This document shows positions 5,121-8,481 of a stretch of 8,481 nt of DNA, in pieces (position 1 is the first letter of the stretch; the number at the start of each line of letters is the position of its first letter). The translations under genes were made by a program, and so were the position numbers. This DNA is from Dehalococcoidia bacterium (lineage in GTDB: Bacteria > Chloroflexota > Dehalococcoidia > Dehalococcoidales > JAUVZE01): contig SOJS01000009.1 in the NCBI GenBank assembly GCA_004376435.1, forward strand, positions 1-8,481, in the 5' to 3' direction. Below the pieces are notes generated by a model. The model made no database searches and had not been told where the DNA came from. It saw only the letters and a list, made by a program, of their open reading frames with translations.

Positions 5121-6241
5121 TAAGACTGGCTGTCCTCGGCTCAACCGGCTCCATAGGCCAGCAAACGCTTGAGGTAGTGCGTGCCCTACCCCACCGCTTT
5201 TGTATTGTTGGTCTGGCGGCGGGGAAGAACATTTCCCTGCTGAGCCAGCAGATAGATGAGTTCAAGCCAAGGTTTGCCTATTACCAAGGTAAGAAATCAC
5301 CAGCTTATCCTGACTGCCAGCTCCTGTCAGCGGAGGAAATTGCCGGCCATCCCGAGATAGACACTGTTGTTATTGCCACCCCGGGAAGAGCTGGGCTGAT
5401 GCCGACACTGGCGGCAGTAAAAGCAGGTAAAACTGTTGCCCTAGCCAATAAGGAATCACTGGTTATGGCTGGCGAGATTATCACTAGCCAGGCAAAGAAA
5501 AATAAAGCCCGCATTCTGCCGGTTGATAGTGAACACAGCGCTATCTGGCAGTGCCTGCAGGGTGAAAAGGAGAAGGTCTCCCAGCTTATCCTGACTGCCT
5601 CCGGCGGTCCCTTCTACGGCTACTCACCAGCCCGGCTAGAGAAGGTCAGCGTCCAGCAGGCGCTAAAGCACCCCTCATGGCGGATGGGCAGGAAGGTTAC
5701 TATTGACTCAGCCACCCTGATGAATAAGGGACTTGAGGTGATTGAAGCCCACTGGCTGTTTAACATAGCCGTTGACAGTATCCGGGTGCTTATCCACCCC
5801 CAGAGTATTGTCCACTCTATGGTGGAATTTACAGACGGCTCAGTTAAAGCCCAGTTAAGCTACCCCGATATGCGCCTGCCCATTCAGTATGCCCTCACCT
5901 ACCCGGAGCGCCTGCCCAACCTCCAGCTTCCCCGCCTTGACTGGGGTAATATCAGCCAGCTTACCTTTGAGCCAGCCGACCTTGATGCTTTCCCCTGCCT
6001 GAAGCTAGCCATTGAAGCCGGCAAAAAAGGCGGCACCTACCCGGCAGTGCTCTGTGCCGCCGACGAGGTCGCGGTTGACCTTTTCCTATCCCAGCGTATC
6101 AAGTTCACGGCTATTGCCTGTCTGATAGAAGAGATACTGGGGCACCATCAGGCTACTGCCCAACCCAGCCTGTCACAAATCATAGCCGCCGACCACTGGG
6201 CACGGCAAAAAGTGCTAAAACTAGCCGGAGCCGGCTTATGA
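5108..6241 (+). CDS. dxr: 1-deoxy-D-xylulose 5-phosphate reductoisomerase
   Basis: Dxr (IspC) converts DXP to 2-C-methyl-D-erythritol 4-phosphate with NADPH and a divalent metal, the first committed step of the MEP isoprenoid pathway and the target of fosmidomycin. The 377 residues are close to family length. The NADPH-binding GSTGSIGQQTLEV is at 11-23, ANKESLVMAGE at 113-123, and PVDSEHSAIWQCL at 138-150 holds metal ligands Asp140 and Glu142. ASGGPF is at 164-169, HPSWRMGRKVTIDSATLMNK at 188-207, and Glu210 (in GLEVIEAHWLF) is the third metal ligand. VHSMVEFTDGSVKAQLSYPD at 235-254 and the C-terminal helical domain follow. The ATG lies inside the last codons of cdsA with no clear Shine-Dalgarno, so coupling is likely. 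It ends in ATGA with rseP. An odd 19-nt exact repeat lies within the gene (see the findings). Confidence 0.97.
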   Translation: MGNIVRLAVLGSTGSIGQQTLEVVRALPHRFCIVGLAAGKNISLLSQQIDEFKPRFAYYQGKKSPAYPDCQLLSAEEIAGHPEIDTVVIATPGRAGLMPTLAAVKAGKTVALANKESLVMAGEIITSQAKKNKARILPVDSEHSAIWQCLQGEKEKVSQLILTASGGPFYGYSPARLEKVSVQQALKHPSWRMGRKVTIDSATLMNKGLEVIEAHWLFNIAVDSIRVLIHPQSIVHSMVEFTDGSVKAQLSYPDMRLPIQYALTYPERLPNLQLPRLDWGNISQLTFEPADLDAFPCLKLAIEAGKKGGTYPAVLCAADEVAVDLFLSQRIKFTAIACLIEEILGHHQATAQPSLSQIIAADHWARQKVLKLAGAGL

Positions 6242-7296
6242 TAATATCTTTCCTAATTGGTCTGGCTGTCCTGTCAGTACTTATTCTTGTTCATGAGCTG
6301 GGGCACTTTGCTGCCGCCAAGGCGTTCCGGATAAGAGTGGATGAGTTTGGTCTGGGCTTTCCTCCGCGACTACTATCATTCAAGCTGGGTGAGACAAGAT
6401 ACTCCTTAAATGCCATACCCTTTGGCGGCTTTACCAAAATGGCTGGTGAGGAAGACCCCGAGGTGCCGAGAAGCCTAGCCAGCCGAGGGGTGGGCACCAG
6501 ACTAACGGTGCTCAGCGCCGGCTCGCTGATGAATATCCTGCTGCCCCTCCTCCTGCTTTCAATCGCCTTTATGGTTCCCCATTACATATTAACCGGACAG
6601 GTAGTGGTGGCAGAGGTAATCTCCGACTCACCGGCAGAAGCCGCCGGCATTGAAGCTGGAGATAGCATCATCAGTATCAACGGGAAGCCAGTGCGCAATG
6701 GAAATGACCTGCACCGCTATATCCAGCTTAATCTGGGCAGGGAAACCTCCCTGCTGGTGGAGCACAGCAACTCAACTACAGAAGAGGTACAGCTGATACC
6801 CCGGTGGAAGCCTCCTGAAGGTCAGGGGGCAATCGGCATTGCCGCCACTATGTTAAACCCGACCATTACCAGACAAAGTGAGCCCTTCTGGAGAGCAGTC
6901 CCGATGGGGGTAACTGAATTTGCTGAGACCTTTATCTTATATAAGAACGGAATAATCGGTATTATTATTGGCGCTGTCCCGGCAACAATTATCGGGCCGG
7001 TGGGTATCGTCCAGGTTACAGGGGAGGTGGCTCAGGCTGGAATAAGCCCGCTGCTGGAGTTTGCCGCCCTGATTAGCCTGATATTAGGTGTCGTCAATCT
7101 CTTCCCCCTCCCCGCCCTGGATGGTGGCCGCATTGCCTTTGTCCTGCTGGAGTGGGTGCGGCGGGGCAAGCGTGTCCCTCCCCGGGTAGAGGGGCTGGTG
7201 CACTTAACTGGCTTTATTTTGCTAATTGCGGTATTGCTGGTTGTCACCTACCAGGATATTGTGCGTATTGTAAGTGGCGAGGGTCTGCTACCATGA
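6238..7296 (+). CDS. rseP: RIP metalloprotease RseP (site-2 protease family)
   Basis: This is a membrane-embedded zinc protease that cuts transmembrane helices, in other bacteria releasing anti-sigma factors or clearing leftover signal peptides. Its substrate here cannot be told, as no sigma or anti-sigma gene is in view. The 352 residues show a first membrane helix with HELGH at 19-23 (zinc ligands His19 and His23, catalytic Glu20) and the membrane-reentrant region with NAIPFGGFTKMAGEED (58-73). A second helix lies at about 95-113. One PDZ domain (about 121-205, with SPAEAAGIEAGDSIISING at 131-149) is followed by NLFPLPALDGGR (287-298), carrying the third zinc ligand Asp295, and a last helix at about 322-338. 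The ATG overlaps the dxr stop (ATGA) with GGAG at 6227-6230, 7 nt upstream. A single PDZ rather than two is usual outside Gammaproteobacteria. Confidence 0.95.
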   Translation: MIISFLIGLAVLSVLILVHELGHFAAAKAFRIRVDEFGLGFPPRLLSFKLGETRYSLNAIPFGGFTKMAGEEDPEVPRSLASRGVGTRLTVLSAGSLMNILLPLLLLSIAFMVPHYILTGQVVVAEVISDSPAEAAGIEAGDSIISINGKPVRNGNDLHRYIQLNLGRETSLLVEHSNSTTEEVQLIPRWKPPEGQGAIGIAATMLNPTITRQSEPFWRAVPMGVTEFAETFILYKNGIIGIIIGAVPATIIGPVGIVQVTGEVAQAGISPLLEFAALISLILGVVNLFPLPALDGGRIAFVLLEWVRRGKRVPPRVEGLVHLTGFILLIAVLLVVTYQDIVRIVSGEGLLP

Positions 7297-8339
7297 AAGC
7301 ACGGCGACTAAGTAAAGCAATCCAGATTGGCAGCGTTACTGTTGGCGGGGACTCCCCGATTGTGGTGCAGTCAATGACTAAAACTGATACCTGTGATGTT
7401 ATGTCAACCATTAACCAGATAAAGGAGCTCAAGGAGCATGGCTGTGAGCTGGTGCGGGTGGCGGTGCCTGATGCTGAAGCTGCCCGGGCGATAAAGGAAA
7501 TCAAAAGGGGTGTTGCCCTCCCGATTATTGCCGATATCCACTTTGACTACCGGCTGGCGCTAATGGCACTGGATTCGGGTGCTGACGGGCTGCGCTTAAA
7601 CCCAGGTAATATCTCTCAGCCGGATAAGGTCGCTGTCATAGCTCACGCTGCCAGGGAAAGAAATGTCCCCATTCGCATCGGGGTAAATGCCGGCAGCCTG
7701 CCCAAGCCAGAAAAACCAAAACAAACCATTGCCCAGCAGATGGTGGCAGCGGCACTAAAGCAGGTCCATTGGCTGGAGAGCCTTGATTTTGACCTGATTA
7801 AGGTATCCTTAAAAGCCTTTGATGTCCCGACCACTGTTGAAGCCTACCAGAGTATCGCTCGAAAAATGCCCTACCCCCTGCATATTGGTATCACTGAAGC
7901 CGGCACGCCGAGGACAGGCATTATCCGCAGCGCCGTCGGCATCGGCACCCTTCTCCACCAAGGGATTGGCGATACTATCCGAGTTTCATTAACTGCCCAC
8001 CCCAGAGAAGAGGTGATTGCCGCCTATGAAATTTTAAAGAGCCTGAATTTGCGCCAGCATGGTCCAGTTCTGGTCAGCTGTCCCTCCTGTGGCCGGGCTG
8101 AGGTTGATATTGTAAAGCTAGCTGAGGCAGTAGAAAAGGAGCTAATAAAGATTAGCAAGCCAATAAAGGTAGCCGTGATGGGCTGTGTCGTTAATGGACC
8201 TGGCGAAGCCAAAGACGCCGATATCGGCATCGCCTGCGGCAAAGGCAAAGGTATCTTATTTAAAAAAGGCAAAAAAATTGGCGTAATTGAGGAGAGGGAC
8301 TTTGTAACTGCCTTAATGAGGGAGGTGGGGAGGTTCTAG
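7293..8339 (+). CDS. ispG: 4-hydroxy-3-methylbut-2-en-1-yl diphosphate synthase (IspG/GcpE)
   Basis: IspG is an iron-sulfur enzyme that reduces methylerythritol cyclodiphosphate to HMBPP, the penultimate MEP step. From ATG 7293 it has 348 residues, the usual size of the short bacterial type without the plant-type insert. The N-terminal TIM-barrel (about 1-250) includes SPIVVQSMTKTDT (21-33), DIHFDYRLAL (81-90) and RIGVNAGSL (128-136). The cluster domain has CPSC at 263-266 and GCVVNGPGEA at 297-306. Cys263, Cys266, Cys298 and Glu305 are thus the four 4Fe-4S ligands known for the family. The same frame stays open upstream to 7152, but those 47 residues overlap rseP and are not part of the family. 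The chosen ATG overlaps the rseP stop (ATGA) and follows GAGGG (7279-7283) at 9 nt. It is the last gene of the recognisable operon. Confidence 0.97.
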   Translation: MKARRLSKAIQIGSVTVGGDSPIVVQSMTKTDTCDVMSTINQIKELKEHGCELVRVAVPDAEAARAIKEIKRGVALPIIADIHFDYRLALMALDSGADGLRLNPGNISQPDKVAVIAHAARERNVPIRIGVNAGSLPKPEKPKQTIAQQMVAAALKQVHWLESLDFDLIKVSLKAFDVPTTVEAYQSIARKMPYPLHIGITEAGTPRTGIIRSAVGIGTLLHQGIGDTIRVSLTAHPREEVIAAYEILKSLNLRQHGPVLVSCPSCGRAEVDIVKLAEAVEKELIKISKPIKVAVMGCVVNGPGEAKDADIGIACGKGKGILFKKGKKIGVIEERDFVTALMREVGRF

Positions 8340-8356
8340 GTATAGGAGTAGAAAAT

Positions 8357-8481
8357 ATGGATTGGACATTGATTTGGACAGCAGTAGAAGCTATAGCCAC
8401 CTGTGTTTTGATAGCAGGTATAGGGATTGCTATTTGGCAGCTAATTGAAGCGAGACGGAGCACTAATGCACAAATTGCAGT
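8357..8481 (+). CDS. Putative small membrane protein, 3' end outside window
   Basis: Only the first 41 codons are present, with no stop before the window edge. The ATG has a good Shine-Dalgarno sequence (TAGGAG, 8343-8348) 8 nt upstream. The peptide begins MDWTLIWTAVEA and has a hydrophobic segment at about residues 4-27. It then turns charged (EARRS at 31-35), as in many small proteins with one N-terminal membrane anchor and a cytoplasmic rest. It may belong to a DUF4760-like group, but 41 residues cannot show that. Codon use is A+T-richer than in ispG, from which it is separated by only 17 nt without a terminator, so read-through transcription is possible. It shares the MDW-LI opening with the protein at 340-747. 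Confidence 0.6.
   Translation, partial: MDWTLIWTAVEAIATCVLIAGIGIAIWQLIEARRSTNAQIA

Noticed and set aside
4870..7095. Shared 14-mer TTAGCCTGATATTA in cdsA and rseP
   Set aside because: It falls in hydrophobic segments rich in Ile, Leu and Ser codons, and at this length is easily explained by membrane-helix composition.
7152..7292. Longer IspG starting at GTG 7152
   Set aside because: The extra 47 residues overlap the rseP C-terminal region and are not part of the IspG family. The ATG at 7293 has a ribosome binding site and an ATGA overlap.

Overview
The window holds one long, tightly packed housekeeping operon on the + strand: rpsB-tsf-pyrH-frr-uppS-cdsA-dxr-rseP-ispG. It is flanked by two A+T-richer stretches that each encode a small membrane protein of unknown function. 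A bacterium with the non-mevalonate (MEP) isoprenoid pathway is certain. The gene order (frr-uppS-cdsA-dxr-rseP, then ispG) and the very short EF-Ts (170 residues) suggest Chloroflexota, most likely the Dehalococcoidia. That assignment is inferred from gene order and protein type as remembered, not from a search.

Layout. Positions 1-339 carry no recognisable gene. They contain a repeat-like block (about 100-235) with a near-perfect 27-nt palindrome, a second hairpin and a G-rich tract. Positions 340-747 encode a 135-residue protein with a membrane segment at each end. Positions 748-979 are intergenic, with a weak terminator candidate and three imperfect direct repeats leading into a probable promoter for the operon. 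Positions 980-8339 are the operon. Five junctions are 1-nt gaps or short overlaps (tsf/pyrH, pyrH/frr, cdsA/dxr, dxr/rseP, rseP/ispG), and the other three gaps are 16-23 nt, which implies co-transcription and translational coupling. From 8357 a new membrane-protein gene starts and runs off the window.

How the genes work together. rpsB, tsf and frr serve translation (ribosomal protein S2, elongation factor Ts, ribosome recycling). pyrH makes UDP for nucleotide and cell-wall precursors. dxr and ispG are two steps of the MEP pathway, whose products feed uppS, which makes the undecaprenyl carrier lipid. cdsA makes CDP-diacylglycerol for phospholipids. rseP is an intramembrane metalloprotease. The operon thus couples protein synthesis with envelope and isoprenoid synthesis, a widespread bacterial arrangement.

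I found no evidence of a previously undescribed system. The points most worth a second look are: the uppS start region, where a perfect Shine-Dalgarno sequence faces an ATA codon; the triplicated repeat upstream of rpsB; the repeat-like block at the left edge; and the two flanking MDW-starting membrane proteins. Several starts were moved from the longest open frame (tsf, frr, uppS, ispG), with reasons in each entry.
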